A stretch of DNA of 64,000 bases, from assembly GCA_965230015.1 (NCBI GenBank), contig CBDDKF010000007.1:51142-115141 (forward strand), written 5' to 3'. The position numbers and the translations under genes were made by a program. Each line of letters starts with the position of its first letter. The first letter of the stretch is position 1. The notes under the pieces are model-generated. The model was not told where the DNA came from. It ran no database searches and saw only the letters and a list, made by a program, of their open reading frames with translations. The DNA comes from JABSQH01 sp965230015. GTDB lineage: Bacteria > Actinomycetota > Acidimicrobiia > Acidimicrobiales > Ilumatobacteraceae. Below are positions 25,908 to 34,192 of this stretch, one piece after another.

Positions 25908-26185
25908 GCGAACAGCCCTCCCCGACGACCGATACGGCCGACTGCGTCGAGACGATCCGCGAACTCGATCGATTCCTCGACGGCGAGCTGACGGTGGAAA
26001 CCCATGCGTCCATTCGTCATCACCTCGACGGCTGTATGGACTGTCTCGGGGCATTCGACTTCCACGCCGAGCTGCGCATTGTGGTCGCCGAGAAGTGCCA
26101 CAACGACGAGATGCCACCCGATCTGCTGGCGCGTATCGAGCGGTGTTTCGACACCGACATCGATGGCGACGGCAAGATCGGCTGA
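25904..26185 (+). CDS. rsrA: RsrA-like zinc-binding anti-sigma factor
   Basis: 93 residues. The redox-sensing zinc motif is visible as H-x3-C-x2-C in 'HLDGCMDCLGAF', with an upstream Cys in 'TADCVETIRELDRFLDGEL' and a later Cys in 'AEKCHNDEMP'. Under thiol stress such proteins form a disulfide, lose zinc and release the sigma factor. Unusually, the last residues read DTDIDGDGKIG, resembling half of a calcium-binding EF-hand or dockerin loop. Translationally coupled to the sigma gene. Confidence 0.88.
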   Translation: MSEQPSPTTDTADCVETIRELDRFLDGELTVETHASIRHHLDGCMDCLGAFDFHAELRIVVAEKCHNDEMPPDLLARIERCFDTDIDGDGKIG

Positions 26186-26246
26186 CCGCTCGGGCCGAAT
26201 CGGCAGCGATCTGCGGTTCCGGGTGCCCGCCAACTAGCCTGCGATC

Positions 26247-26396
26247 ATGCTCGCCAACGTGTGGCACTTCTGGATCGGCGTCGTGTTGGTCCTCGTGGCT
26301 CTGGCCGTCGTCGCCGCGCTCGGCTTCGCCTACCTGAAGAGCGTGTCGTCCCAGCGCTACCCGCATGGCCGGCAGGAACGCCGCCTCGACCTCTAG
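26247..26396 (+). CDS. Single-pass small membrane protein
   Basis: 49 residues. One membrane helix at about residues 8-29 ('FWIGVVLVLVALAVVAALGF') is followed by a basic cytosolic tail with 'SQRYPHGRQERR'. A short polypeptide with ATG start and TAG stop, overlapping the beginning of tilS by 32 bases. Function unknown. The membrane helix and its clean placement between rsrA and tilS support a real gene. Confidence 0.55.
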   Translation: MLANVWHFWIGVVLVLVALAVVAALGFAYLKSVSSQRYPHGRQERRLDL

Positions 26397-27297
26397 GCCC
26401 AACCCGGCCAGTTCGGACACGGCGTCCCGGGGAGTCCCGGGAAACGACCTCGACGCGCTGCTCGATCGCTGCACGTTCCCTCCCGCTGGCACGCCGGTGG
26501 TCTGCGCGTACTCGGGCGGCGCCGACTCCACCGCCTTGTTGATCCTCGCCCGCCAGGCCGGGTTGGACATGCGCGCTCATCACATCGACCACGGGCTCTA
26601 CCCGCGGTCGGCCGAGGATGCCGAACGCGCGGTGCGCCTGGCGGCCGATGTGGGGGTCACGTGCACGGTGACGCGCGTCGACGTCGGGCCCGGGGCCAAC
26701 CTCGAGGCCCGTGCTCGCGCGGCGCGTGCCACGGCGCTTCCCGCCGACGCGCTCACCGGACACACCGCCGACGACCAGGCGGAAACGTTGCTCCTCGCCC
26801 TGCTGCGCGGCGCGGGTAGCCGCGGCGTCGGGGCGATGCGGCCGTCGACGAGCAAGCCGCTGCTAGCGCTCCGCCGTCGCGACACCCACGCCTTGTGTGC
26901 CGCGCGGGCTCTCGACCCGATCGTCGATCCGACGAACGACGACCCCCGGTTTCGACGGAATCGGGTGCGCCACGAGATCGTGCCGCTGCTCGATGCCGTC
27001 GCCGAACGTGATGTAGTCGAATTGCTCGCGCGCACCGCCAGCCACGTGCGCGACGACGATGACCTGCTCGAGGAGCTGGCGGCCGCGATCGACGCAACCG
27101 ACGCCGCTGCGGTCGCCGCCGCGCCTGCACCGCTCGCTCGACGGGCGCTGCGTGAGTGGTTGCGACGCGACGGGTATCCGCCCGATGCGGCGAGCATCGA
27201 ACGGGTGTTGCAGGTCGCGGCCGGGGTGCATCGGGCGTGTGAGGTCGACGGCCGTCGAATCGTGCGCCGAGCCGGCCGACTCGTGCTCGTTCCATGA
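26365..27297 (+). CDS. tilS: tRNA(Ile)-lysidine synthase
   Basis: 310 residues. Modifies the wobble cytidine of tRNA-Ile(CAU) to lysidine using ATP. The PP-loop reads SGGADS in 'VVCAYSGGADSTALL', followed by 'HHIDHGLYPRSAEDA', 'LTGHTADDQAETLLLALLRG' and 'PLLALRR'. 'DPTNDDPRFRRNRVRHEIVPLL' is the family's second signature. The C-terminal recognition domain is short, as in other actinobacterial forms. The first ~25 residues are low complexity, so a later start is possible. Confidence 0.92.
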   Translation: MAGRNAASTSRPNPASSDTASRGVPGNDLDALLDRCTFPPAGTPVVCAYSGGADSTALLILARQAGLDMRAHHIDHGLYPRSAEDAERAVRLAADVGVTCTVTRVDVGPGANLEARARAARATALPADALTGHTADDQAETLLLALLRGAGSRGVGAMRPSTSKPLLALRRRDTHALCAARALDPIVDPTNDDPRFRRNRVRHEIVPLLDAVAERDVVELLARTASHVRDDDDLLEELAAAIDATDAAAVAAAPAPLARRALREWLRRDGYPPDAASIERVLQVAAGVHRACEVDGRRIVRRAGRLVLVP

Positions 27298-27365
27298 GCG
27301 CTGGCGGCCCGTCTGCCGGTAGCGTGGTCGCCCGTTATGCCGACCGCCGACGAGATCTACCGCTG

Positions 27366-27872
27366 ATGCCGTCGCGACTGCGTGGCAAGTGGGCGCTGGG
27401 CATTACGCCCCGCCATTTCACCTGGATCCTCAAGGACAAGCTGGCGATCTGCGAGCGTCCCGGCGGGGTCGGCGAGAGCCACCGTCGGGTGCGCCGCCAA
27501 GAAGAGATCATCTGGCTGCGCGAGAACGGGTTCGGCTGTGTCGTGTCGATCATCCAGGCACCGCACAACCTGCACAACTACGAGGAACTGCAGCTCCCGG
27601 CACGCCATCGGCCGTTCAACGACGACGGGGTCGATCAGTACCTCACGGCGCTGTACCCCGAGCTCCACGAGTTGCTCAACCGCAACGTGCGCGTGGTGGT
27701 GCACGGTGAAGAGGTTGGCGATCGCATCATCGGCGTGATGGGCGGCTACATCCGCTGGTCGGGTCTGGTCGACGACCCGACGCACGCCATCCAGGTCACC
27801 GAGCGCATCGCCGGTCGCCAGCTCGACCCCTTCGCCCGCGAGCTCATCATGCGGGCCCACGAACTGCACTAG
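27366..27872 (+). CDS. Dual-specificity phosphatase homologue without the catalytic cysteine
   Basis: 168 residues from MPSRLRGKWA. The fold pattern resembles a DSP/PTP: 'FTWILKDKLAICERPG', 'EEIIWLRENGFGCVVSII', then the P-loop region 'VRVVVHGEEVGDRIIGVMGGYI'. The canonical HC-x5-R signature appears here as H113-G114-EEVGD-R120, with Cys replaced by Gly. It should therefore bind phosphorylated or acidic ligands without catalysing hydrolysis. Start follows a TGATG overlap with a nine-codon reading frame at 27337. Downstream of tilS in the same direction. The homology is my reading of the pattern and is not certain. Confidence 0.6.
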   Translation: MPSRLRGKWALGITPRHFTWILKDKLAICERPGGVGESHRRVRRQEEIIWLRENGFGCVVSIIQAPHNLHNYEELQLPARHRPFNDDGVDQYLTALYPELHELLNRNVRVVVHGEEVGDRIIGVMGGYIRWSGLVDDPTHAIQVTERIAGRQLDPFARELIMRAHELH

Positions 27873-27916
27873 CGACACGCCAGCACGGTTGCGCTAACGC
27901 GGATCGGGCGCCTCGG

Positions 27917-28603
27917 TCACGAACCGGCGGCGATGGTGCGCAATTCGCAACGCTCGTCGAACGAGCCGACGACGCCGTTGACGCTCTCGATACCGCGTGT
28001 CACGGCGTCGATTCGTGTCTCGGCTGCGGTGAGCGAGTCAACGATCGACGCGTCGTCGATGGTTGACAGGCGCGCGGTGAGGTCATCGAGCGCCGCGCGT
28101 GCGCGCTCGCGCTGTCCGGGGTCCGGCAGCCCTGCCGCTCCGGCGAGCGCCGATCCGACAAGTTCCGCCAGATCGGGTTCGCCTTGCGTGAAGGCCCAGT
28201 TGTCGACCGAACGCCACTGATCGAGCGCATCGCCGAGGGGGACCAGGTACTCCCGGTTCCACTCGATCGGGCACGCCAACGGCGCCTCGGGCGGGGTCGC
28301 TGCAGGCTCCGACTCCGACGACGACCGAACCGTGATCAGGCCCCCGATGAGCACGATCACCAGCGCGGCTGCCGCCCACCCGATCATCGTCAGCCGCCGA
28401 CGTGAGCGTCGCCGCTCGACGTCATCGTCGCCGTCGTCGATCGGCGCCAGTACGCCAGGGCCGGCATGCTCGGTCCGGCCGACCTCCGTCCGGCCCTGTT
28501 CGATGCGAGCGATGATGCGCGCGTGTTCCTCCGGCGTCATCGGCTTCGGCCGCACGCCAGACCTGAGGACCCGGCGAATCTCGTTCTCGTCGTCAGCTCG
28601 CAT
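27917..28603 (-). CDS. Membrane anti-sigma-type protein, partner of the upstream ECF sigma factor
   Basis: 228 residues. The N-terminal cytosolic part ('MRADDENEIRRVLRSGVRP...MTPEEHARIIARIE') is followed by one membrane helix ('MIGWAAAALVIVLIGGLITV') at about residues 72-91. An extracytoplasmic helical domain of about 130 residues with cysteines in 'LACPIEW' and 'ERCELRTI' completes it. The ATG overlaps the sigma gene by 11 bases, the usual layout for sigma/anti-sigma pairs. No zinc-finger ZAS motif is visible. Regulatory role is inferred from context. Confidence 0.6.
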   Translation of the reverse strand: MRADDENEIRRVLRSGVRPKPMTPEEHARIIARIEQGRTEVGRTEHAGPGVLAPIDDGDDDVERRRSRRRLTMIGWAAAALVIVLIGGLITVRSSSESEPAATPPEAPLACPIEWNREYLVPLGDALDQWRSVDNWAFTQGEPDLAELVGSALAGAAGLPDPGQRERARAALDDLTARLSTIDDASIVDSLTAAETRIDAVTRGIESVNGVVGSFDERCELRTIAAGS

Positions 28604-29099
28604 CAGTCGCTCCGTACGCGTGGGCAAACGAGCCGCGGGCCCGGCTGAGCAGGGACTCGGTTGCCTTGTAGCCGAGACCGAGCGCTTCGGCGACCTCGCT
28701 GACCGAGAAGTCGTCGAGGTAGCGCAGTACCAACACCGCGCGCTGGCGGTCGGGGAGCGAGTCGAGCGCCGCCTCCACACGTCCTTCCGGGTCGCGGTCG
28801 GCGGCGGGATGGCGAAGCGACTCCCGCTCCAGCCGTTCGATCCGGCGCCGTTGAGAGAACGACGAGCGCCAATGGTCGACCAACCGTCGCTTCGCAACGG
28901 TCTGCAGCCACGCGGGTGTCACGGTGTCGGCCTTTCCTGTGGATGCCGCCTTCGCGGCGGCGAGAAACGTCTCGCTGGTCAGGTCCTCGGCGACGCTGCG
29001 CGAGCCGGAGCGGACCAGCAGATACGCAAAGATGTCCGGCCCCTCGGCGCTGAACAGCGCAGCGATGTCGGGCGATGCACGCCCGGTCGACCGTTTCAT
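28593..29099 (-). CDS. ECF sigma factor
   Basis: 168 residues from MKRSTGRASP. Region 2: 'IFAYLLVRSGSRSVAEDLTSETFLAAAKA' and 'TPAWLQTVAKRRLVDHWRSSF'. Region 4: 'VEAALDSLPDRQRAVLVLRYLDDFSVSEVAEALGLGYKATESLLSRARGSF'. Longer in-frame readings are Arg-rich and lack the fold, so this ATG is used. It is divergent from a large lipoprotein gene whose product may be under its control. Confidence 0.85.
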   Translation of the reverse strand: MKRSTGRASPDIAALFSAEGPDIFAYLLVRSGSRSVAEDLTSETFLAAAKAASTGKADTVTPAWLQTVAKRRLVDHWRSSFSQRRRIERLERESLRHPAADRDPEGRVEAALDSLPDRQRAVLVLRYLDDFSVSEVAEALGLGYKATESLLSRARGSFAHAYGATDAS

Positions 29100-29216
29100 C
29101 ACCGGTACATCGTGGTCGAGGCACGCGATCCTTCGACCGTTCCGTCGACGGCGAAGGATTGACCCCGGTTCCGACGATGGTCTCGTCGTCCGAGCCAACC
29201 ACCATGGAGTCGAACG

Positions 29217-30746
29217 ATGAAGTATGTGCAGCGCCGGGGCGCACCGACCGCCAGTCGCGGTCCAAGCTCTGCGTCGGTTCGTGTGGTCATGGTGGCGCTC
29301 TGCGTTGTGGCCCTGGGTGCGTGCGGAGACTCGACCTCCTCACAGGAAAGCCTGGACCGCGCCGGGTTCGAAGCGAGCGACAACACCACGGCGAGCACAC
29401 CGTCCTCGACGGTTGTCGAGGAGGCCGCAACGACGGTGACCGACGAAGCCCCGACGTCAGCCCAGACAGCGACCACCGGCCCCGCCGACCCCCACGGGTC
29501 CGCCGACAACGACGATGCGACGTCGACGATCTCAGGAGTGTTGGCGACCCGGGCCGGCGCCGACGGATGGGCGCTCCCCGCAGGGACACACGTCGCCGAC
29601 ACCTTTGCGCCCACCATCGACATCACCTCCCCCATCGACCTGTTCGTCAGGCGGGCATCGCCGAATGCCGTCGAGTTCGCGGTTCCCGCCACAGACGGCC
29701 ACTCCACCATCACCATGCTGGTTCCGACGGCGGTGTTGACGCCGACGGGACCCGCTGCGATGCCCAGCGACCTCGCTGCGTTCGCCGCGACCCTTCCCAA
29801 TGTCGAGGTGCTCGACGACGTCGAGGTGAATGCGGGTGACGGACGATCCGTGCGCCAACTCAACGCCGTCGTCGATCCCGTTCCGGGTGCGCCTCCGTTC
29901 CCTTGTGGTCATGGTGACGACTGTGTCGCCGTCTTCGTCACCGAGGCAAGCGAGTTCGTCCACGTTGCCGCTGGTCGCCCCTTCGACGTGTTCATCACCG
30001 ATCTCGACGGTCAGCCGCTCGTGCTACTCACACATGGTGATGGCGACACGGACACCGTCACCGACGTGGCGATCGATCTTGCGCTCAGCGTCTCCGCAAC
30101 CGACTCGGTGGACACGGCCTCGGGGCCCCAATTCCTCGCGATGGCTGGCGTTCGACAGGATCGCCTCCAACCCGGCATGTACCGCACGCATCTCGGCGAA
30201 GTCGTCGTCGATCTCGACCTCGACACGACGGTGGAGACCACGCGGCTACAGCTCGTCGAGCCGCGCGCCATCGTCGCGATCACCAACGGGCTCGGGTCGA
30301 TCGCACTCCTTCGCAGTGAAGGATTCATCGACCCCGAGTCCACCGCTGTCTCACCGCATGAGCGCGTCGCCGACCTCGACCCGACCAGTGCAGCTGAAGT
30401 CGAGATGTGGCTGAGCGGCCTCGTCTCGATCGACGCAAGGGGCGAGGCCGAGATCGCCGGACGGAGCGCCACATGGTGGGACCTGACGATCGATCCATCT
30501 CTCCAGCCCGAGCCGTGCGGACCGCGGAGTACATCCGGCGAGGGCCAGTGCGTGGATCTCATCGCGAGCGACGTGGTGCGCTACGTGTCGGATCAAAACT
30601 CCAACCGGCTGTACTGGATCGCCGACCCGGGACTCATCATCCACGCAACCGCAGTGTCGCCAACCGGCATCGAGCCACTCCTCGACGCCGCCCACCCTTT
30701 TCTCGAGGCACTTTCGCTCGAGGCAGTGGACGGCACCGACGGATGA
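29217..30746 (+). CDS. Large lipoprotein of unknown function
   Basis: 509 residues. The lipobox is LGAC at the end of a hydrophobic segment ('VVMVALCVVALGACGD'), so it is exported and lipidated. A Ser/Thr/Ala linker of about 60 residues precedes the globular part, which I do not recognise. Two Cys pairs are visible ('PFPCGHGDDCVAVF' and 'EPCGPRS...GQCVDL'). Located next to and divergent from the ECF sigma/anti-sigma genes, so it could be an output of, or a sensor for, that system (inference). Confidence 0.7.
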   Translation: MKYVQRRGAPTASRGPSSASVRVVMVALCVVALGACGDSTSSQESLDRAGFEASDNTTASTPSSTVVEEAATTVTDEAPTSAQTATTGPADPHGSADNDDATSTISGVLATRAGADGWALPAGTHVADTFAPTIDITSPIDLFVRRASPNAVEFAVPATDGHSTITMLVPTAVLTPTGPAAMPSDLAAFAATLPNVEVLDDVEVNAGDGRSVRQLNAVVDPVPGAPPFPCGHGDDCVAVFVTEASEFVHVAAGRPFDVFITDLDGQPLVLLTHGDGDTDTVTDVAIDLALSVSATDSVDTASGPQFLAMAGVRQDRLQPGMYRTHLGEVVVDLDLDTTVETTRLQLVEPRAIVAITNGLGSIALLRSEGFIDPESTAVSPHERVADLDPTSAAEVEMWLSGLVSIDARGEAEIAGRSATWWDLTIDPSLQPEPCGPRSTSGEGQCVDLIASDVVRYVSDQNSNRLYWIADPGLIIHATAVSPTGIEPLLDAAHPFLEALSLEAVDGTDG

Positions 30747-30780
30747 TCACGCGGTGGCGACACGCCGAGGTCGTATGACG

Positions 30781-30819
30781 GCTGCGCTGCTGAAAAGCCG
30801 GCGGGGTCAGCCGCGCAGC
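30781..30819. terminator. Bulged hairpin between convergent genes
   Basis: GCTGCGC...CTGA pairs with TCAG...GCGCAGC, two 2-base bulges facing each other, loop of 13 bases. Lies between the lipoprotein gene and the convergent M23 peptidase, overlapping the latter's last codons. Confidence 0.55.
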
Positions 30820-31586
30820 GGGTCGGAAATCCCGCACGCGTCGGGCACGTCGAGCAGCGGCAGCGGGTCGACCGGAACGTTGCCCGGGCGCACCTCGAAG
30901 TGCACGTGGAAGTTGCCCACCGTGGTTCCCGAGTCGCCCACGTAGCCGATCACGTCACCGCGGCGCACGGTGTCGCCAACTTCGAGACCTCGCAGGTCCT
31001 CGGTGAGGTGGAAGTACTTGTACACGACGTCGTTCTCTTCGTCTTCGAGTTTCCACCCCCAACCCGCAGTGCCGGTGTTGGTGTACTTCTGCGTGAGCAC
31101 CCCGTCGGCTACGGCGAACACCGGCTGGTTCTCCGAACCCATGATGTCGACACCCACGTGCAGTCGGCAGCACCCACGCGCATCGCCGTAGTTGTCGAGC
31201 ACGAAACAGTCCGACGCTGGCAGCAGCGGAAACATGACCATGCCCTCGGGCACGTCGAGCAGCTCGTCGGGTGCACGTTCGACACTCGACGGGTCGATGT
31301 CGTCGCCGACCTCGGTGGTGGTCGTGGTGGTCTCGCTCTCGACGGTCTCGTCGACCGGACCGAGCCGCGTCGCAGGCTGTAGCGCCGAGCCGGCCCTGCT
31401 GAGCGTCTGGATCACCTCGGGTTCGTCGGCCAACACCCCGCCCAAGCGGGACAGGCCGAACGCTCCGAGCAACGAGCCTCCGACGGCACCGATCACCAAG
31501 CGACGACGCAACGGGTCGGCGCAGCGGTCCGAACCTGATGGGGTCGAACGTGACGGGGACGGGGGGACGGAGTCGGGGTCGGTCAT
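30807..31586 (-). CDS. Tat-exported M23-family (LytM-type) protein
   Basis: 259 residues from MTDPDSVPPS. The N-terminus has a twin-arginine signal: 'DPLRRRLVIGAVGGSLLGAFG'. After a Thr/Glu linker comes the M23 fold: 'CRLHVGVDIMG' supplies the H-x3-D zinc ligands, 'YFHLTEDLRGLEVGDTVRRGDVIGYVGDSG' the core and 'NFHVHFEVRPG' the HxH motif. Ends 'DACGISDPL'. Predicted peptidoglycan endopeptidase or wall-binding factor. A paralogous-type gene lies immediately upstream. Cysteines flank the active site ('DCFV', 'GCCRLH'), unusual for the family. Confidence 0.85.
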   Translation of the reverse strand: MTDPDSVPPSPSRSTPSGSDRCADPLRRRLVIGAVGGSLLGAFGLSRLGGVLADEPEVIQTLSRAGSALQPATRLGPVDETVESETTTTTTEVGDDIDPSSVERAPDELLDVPEGMVMFPLLPASDCFVLDNYGDARGCCRLHVGVDIMGSENQPVFAVADGVLTQKYTNTGTAGWGWKLEDEENDVVYKYFHLTEDLRGLEVGDTVRRGDVIGYVGDSGTTVGNFHVHFEVRPGNVPVDPLPLLDVPDACGISDPLRG

Positions 31587-31738
31587 CTCGATGTGGCGGA
31601 GGTCTCGCCGCTGTTGATGCATCGACCGGTGTTGCCGGGATCTTGACGGTTTTCGCGCAGCGAGACGGCCTGATCGTAACCCAACCGCAACACATTCGCG
31701 ACCGCGAGCGAGGCCCCGGAAAATTGGCGCTGCGTGCG

Positions 31739-32464
31739 TCAGAACACGGTGATGTTGTCCGGCACCGGGCGCAGGTAGTCCATCGGATCGACCGGTGTGC
31801 CGATCGGGCCGGTCGGTCGCACCTCGAAGTGCAGGTGGGGCCAGTCTGTGTTCCCGGTTGCCCCCATCGTGCCGATGACGTCGCCGACCGCGACGGTGCT
31901 CCCCACCTCGAGCCCGGGGGCGAACTCTTCGAGGTGGTGATACCGATACGCATACCCGTCGGCGGCCTGCAGCACCCAGGAGTTGCCCTGTCGGTAGTCG
32001 AGAGGATCTCCCACCCGCACCTGCTCGACCAGCACCCCGTCGACGCAGGCCAACAGTGCATCGCCACTGGCGCCGTCGCCGCGGCCGATGTCGATGCCCT
32101 GGTGCAGCCGGCCCGACTGTGTACGGCCGAATGTGTCCAAGAGCACAAGGTCGTCGTGCACCTCGACCGGAAACGCGATCCGTCGGTCGACACCCATGCG
32201 TTCCGCTGGCTCCAGCGCCGATGCCGCGTCCTGCAGCGTTCCGCCGTCGTCGGCGACCTCGATCGTCGACGGGCTCGTCGTCGAAGTGCTAGTGGACGTG
32301 CTGGTGGACGTATCGGTGTCGGGCAGGCCGTCGCTGCCGTCTCCCGGCGAGCCCACCACCCCAGATGAGCGCGTCAGACGATGTGCTGCGGCCGCGCCGA
32401 CCACGACAACTCCCATCGCTGAGACGATTAGTTCGCGACGTGTGCGATTACGGTGATCTGGCAT
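31739..32464 (-). CDS. Tat-exported M23-family (LytM-type) protein
   Basis: 241 residues. Signal 'RTRRELIVSAMGVVVVGAAAA' fits twin-arginine export. A Ser-Thr repeat linker follows (at about residues 55-70). The M23 domain shows 'GRLHQGIDIGRG' (H-x3-D), 'YRYHHLEEFAPGLEVGSTVAVGDVIGTMGATG' and 'PHLHFEVRPTG' (HxH). All zinc ligands are present, so it is probably an active endopeptidase. Its start codon overlaps that of the divergent epimerase by two bases in the sequence CATG. It shares architecture with the downstream M23 gene but is well diverged. Confidence 0.86.
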   Translation of the reverse strand: MPDHRNRTRRELIVSAMGVVVVGAAAAHRLTRSSGVVGSPGDGSDGLPDTDTSTSTSTSTSTTSPSTIEVADDGGTLQDAASALEPAERMGVDRRIAFPVEVHDDLVLLDTFGRTQSGRLHQGIDIGRGDGASGDALLACVDGVLVEQVRVGDPLDYRQGNSWVLQAADGYAYRYHHLEEFAPGLEVGSTVAVGDVIGTMGATGNTDWPHLHFEVRPTGPIGTPVDPMDYLRPVPDNITVF

Positions 32465-33434
32465 GTCGGGTCGGCGGGTATTCGTCAGCGGTGTCGGCGG
32501 CGAACTCGGCACGCTGGTGGCCACCATGTTGGAGGCAGAGGACTGGGTCGGAGAACTGGCGGGTATCGATGCCGACCCGCCACGCCGACGGCTGGTCCGC
32601 ACCGATTACCACCGTATCCACCCGGATGACCACGACCACATCGTGTCGACAATCGTCGACTTCGACCCGCACGTACTCGTGCACATCGGCGTGTGGGAAC
32701 CCAACGCACGCGCCACGCCACGCCAGGCTGCGCTGCTGACCGATCTGGCGGCGACCTCGGTGATCGGCGCCGCTGCCGAGTGTCCGTCGCTCGAACACAT
32801 CGTGGTGCGCAGCGGAATCGAGATCTACGGTCGTGGAACCGGTGCGTTGACCCGTCCGAGCGAGTCTGCGCCGACCCGCCCCACCAGCGACTGGGGCCGC
32901 ACGGTGGCCGAAATCGAGCGCACCGCCGAGACGGTCGGCGCCCGAGTCGGTGTCACCGTCGGCGCGTTGCGACTCGCTCCGGTGATCGGTCCCCACGTGC
33001 CATCGCCGCTCGGTCGGTTGCTGCGCTTGCCGGCCGTGCCGTTCAGTGCACTCACCGATCCGCCGTTCGCCGTGATCGAAGACGCCGACGCCGCCCGGGC
33101 CATCGTTGCCGCTGCCCACACCGGGCTCGACCAGCCGGTCAACGTGGTGGCGTCGGGAGCGATCACCGCGTTGCAGGCCAGTCGCCGCGGCAACAGGCTG
33201 CCCGTACCCGTGAGCGGACCGCCGTGGGTCGTGGCCCGCGCGGTGAGCTACCTGCTCGGCGCACCGATTCCCGACCATGTCGTCGAGACGTTGCAGCGCG
33301 GACGACTCGCCGACAACTCGGCGATGCGCCCGCTCCTCGGCGTGGTTCCCGAGGCAACGACCCGCGCGGTCATCGACCGCCTCTATCGCTGGCCGACGGT
33401 GATCCGTCAGCCGGCACGGAAGCCTGCGGCATGA
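32463..33434 (+). CDS. NAD-dependent epimerase/dehydratase-like (extended SDR) protein
   Basis: 323 residues. N-terminal Rossmann motif 'RRVFVSGVGGELGTLVATML' (GxGGxxG) and 'LVHIGVWEPNARATPRQA', resembling the NAD-binding turn of extended SDRs. The catalytic Tyr-x3-Lys is not obvious: 'EIYGRG' stands where YxxxK would lie, so it may be atypical. First of a four-gene run whose members overlap by 1-4 bases. Substrate unknown. Confidence 0.75.
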   Translation: MSGRRVFVSGVGGELGTLVATMLEAEDWVGELAGIDADPPRRRLVRTDYHRIHPDDHDHIVSTIVDFDPHVLVHIGVWEPNARATPRQAALLTDLAATSVIGAAAECPSLEHIVVRSGIEIYGRGTGALTRPSESAPTRPTSDWGRTVAEIERTAETVGARVGVTVGALRLAPVIGPHVPSPLGRLLRLPAVPFSALTDPPFAVIEDADAARAIVAAAHTGLDQPVNVVASGAITALQASRRGNRLPVPVSGPPWVVARAVSYLLGAPIPDHVVETLQRGRLADNSAMRPLLGVVPEATTRAVIDRLYRWPTVIRQPARKPAA

Positions 33435-34192
33435 GCGAGTCGTCGATGGGCCGTGTCGTGCGTTTACCGCTGGCTCGCCACGCGGGTGCCGCGGGCGACG
33501 TAATGGCCCGTACCGCTGCATCGATCGGCTCGTCGGTCACACGGCTGACCGAGGAGCCCGGCGGTGTCGTCGACGACTGGGGCCGCGATCCGGACCTCGC
33601 CCGCTTGATGGTCGCCCTCACGCATCTCCGGTGGAGCGTTGCGGTGGGCGGCGACCAGCAGTTGCCACGCCGCAAGGGCGCACTGATCTGTATCAACGCC
33701 CGCCCGCTCGCCCAGTCCACCGTGCTCGCGGCGTTCGCCATCAGCGATGCCACCGATCGGCCGGTGCGCTACGTCGGCCGCCCCGACGGCGGCCCCGTCG
33801 GCGCGTTCGCCCAACGCCTCGGCGCGCTGCTCGCCGAACCCGACGAGATCAGCGGCGCGCTTGCGGCGGGCGAGCTGGTGGTGATGTCGGCGAGCGCCAC
33901 CAACGGCGGCCGCGACGTTGGCGCCGTCGATCACAGCTTGATCGGCGCCGCGGTGGCGGCACGCACGAGCGTGTTCCCAACGGCGGTGGTCAGCAGCCCG
34001 ATGACGCGCACCGCACGGGTCGAGATCGGCGCGCCGAGCCGCTCCCGTAACAAGCGCCGCGGGCCGTTGGCCGAGCTGGAGCTGGCCGACCGTGTGCGCC
34101 ACGACATCGGCCGACTGCTCGACGAACTCGGCGACATCGGTACCGGCACCCCGCTCGACTGGTTGCCGATCGGCGTGTCGGGAGGGAACTGA
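33431..34192 (+). CDS. Unknown protein, possible degenerate glycerolipid acyltransferase fold
   Basis: 253 residues. 'RRKGALICINARPLAQSTVLAAFAISDATDRPVRYVG' and 'VGAFAQRLGALLAEPDEISGALAAGELVVMSAS' recall the alternating pattern of PlsC-type acyltransferases (GxxLLVxNH, then a RPxR region). The catalytic HxxxxD is missing, so the assignment is weak and any enzyme activity doubtful. ATG overlaps the epimerase stop as ATGA; its own stop overlaps the hydrolase start as TGATG. Confidence 0.5.
   Translation: MSESSMGRVVRLPLARHAGAAGDVMARTAASIGSSVTRLTEEPGGVVDDWGRDPDLARLMVALTHLRWSVAVGGDQQLPRRKGALICINARPLAQSTVLAAFAISDATDRPVRYVGRPDGGPVGAFAQRLGALLAEPDEISGALAAGELVVMSASATNGGRDVGAVDHSLIGAAVAARTSVFPTAVVSSPMTRTARVEIGAPSRSRNKRRGPLAELELADRVRHDIGRLLDELGDIGTGTPLDWLPIGVSGGN

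Noticed and set aside
27337..27366. Nine-codon frame MPTADEIYR ending in TGATG before the pseudophosphatase gene
   Set aside because: It could be a coupled leader, but nothing else supports translation, so it is mentioned only as context.
33000..34100. Arg-rich plus-strand frame over the epimerase gene
   Set aside because: A frame-shifted shadow; only the segment from 33431 on is protein-like.
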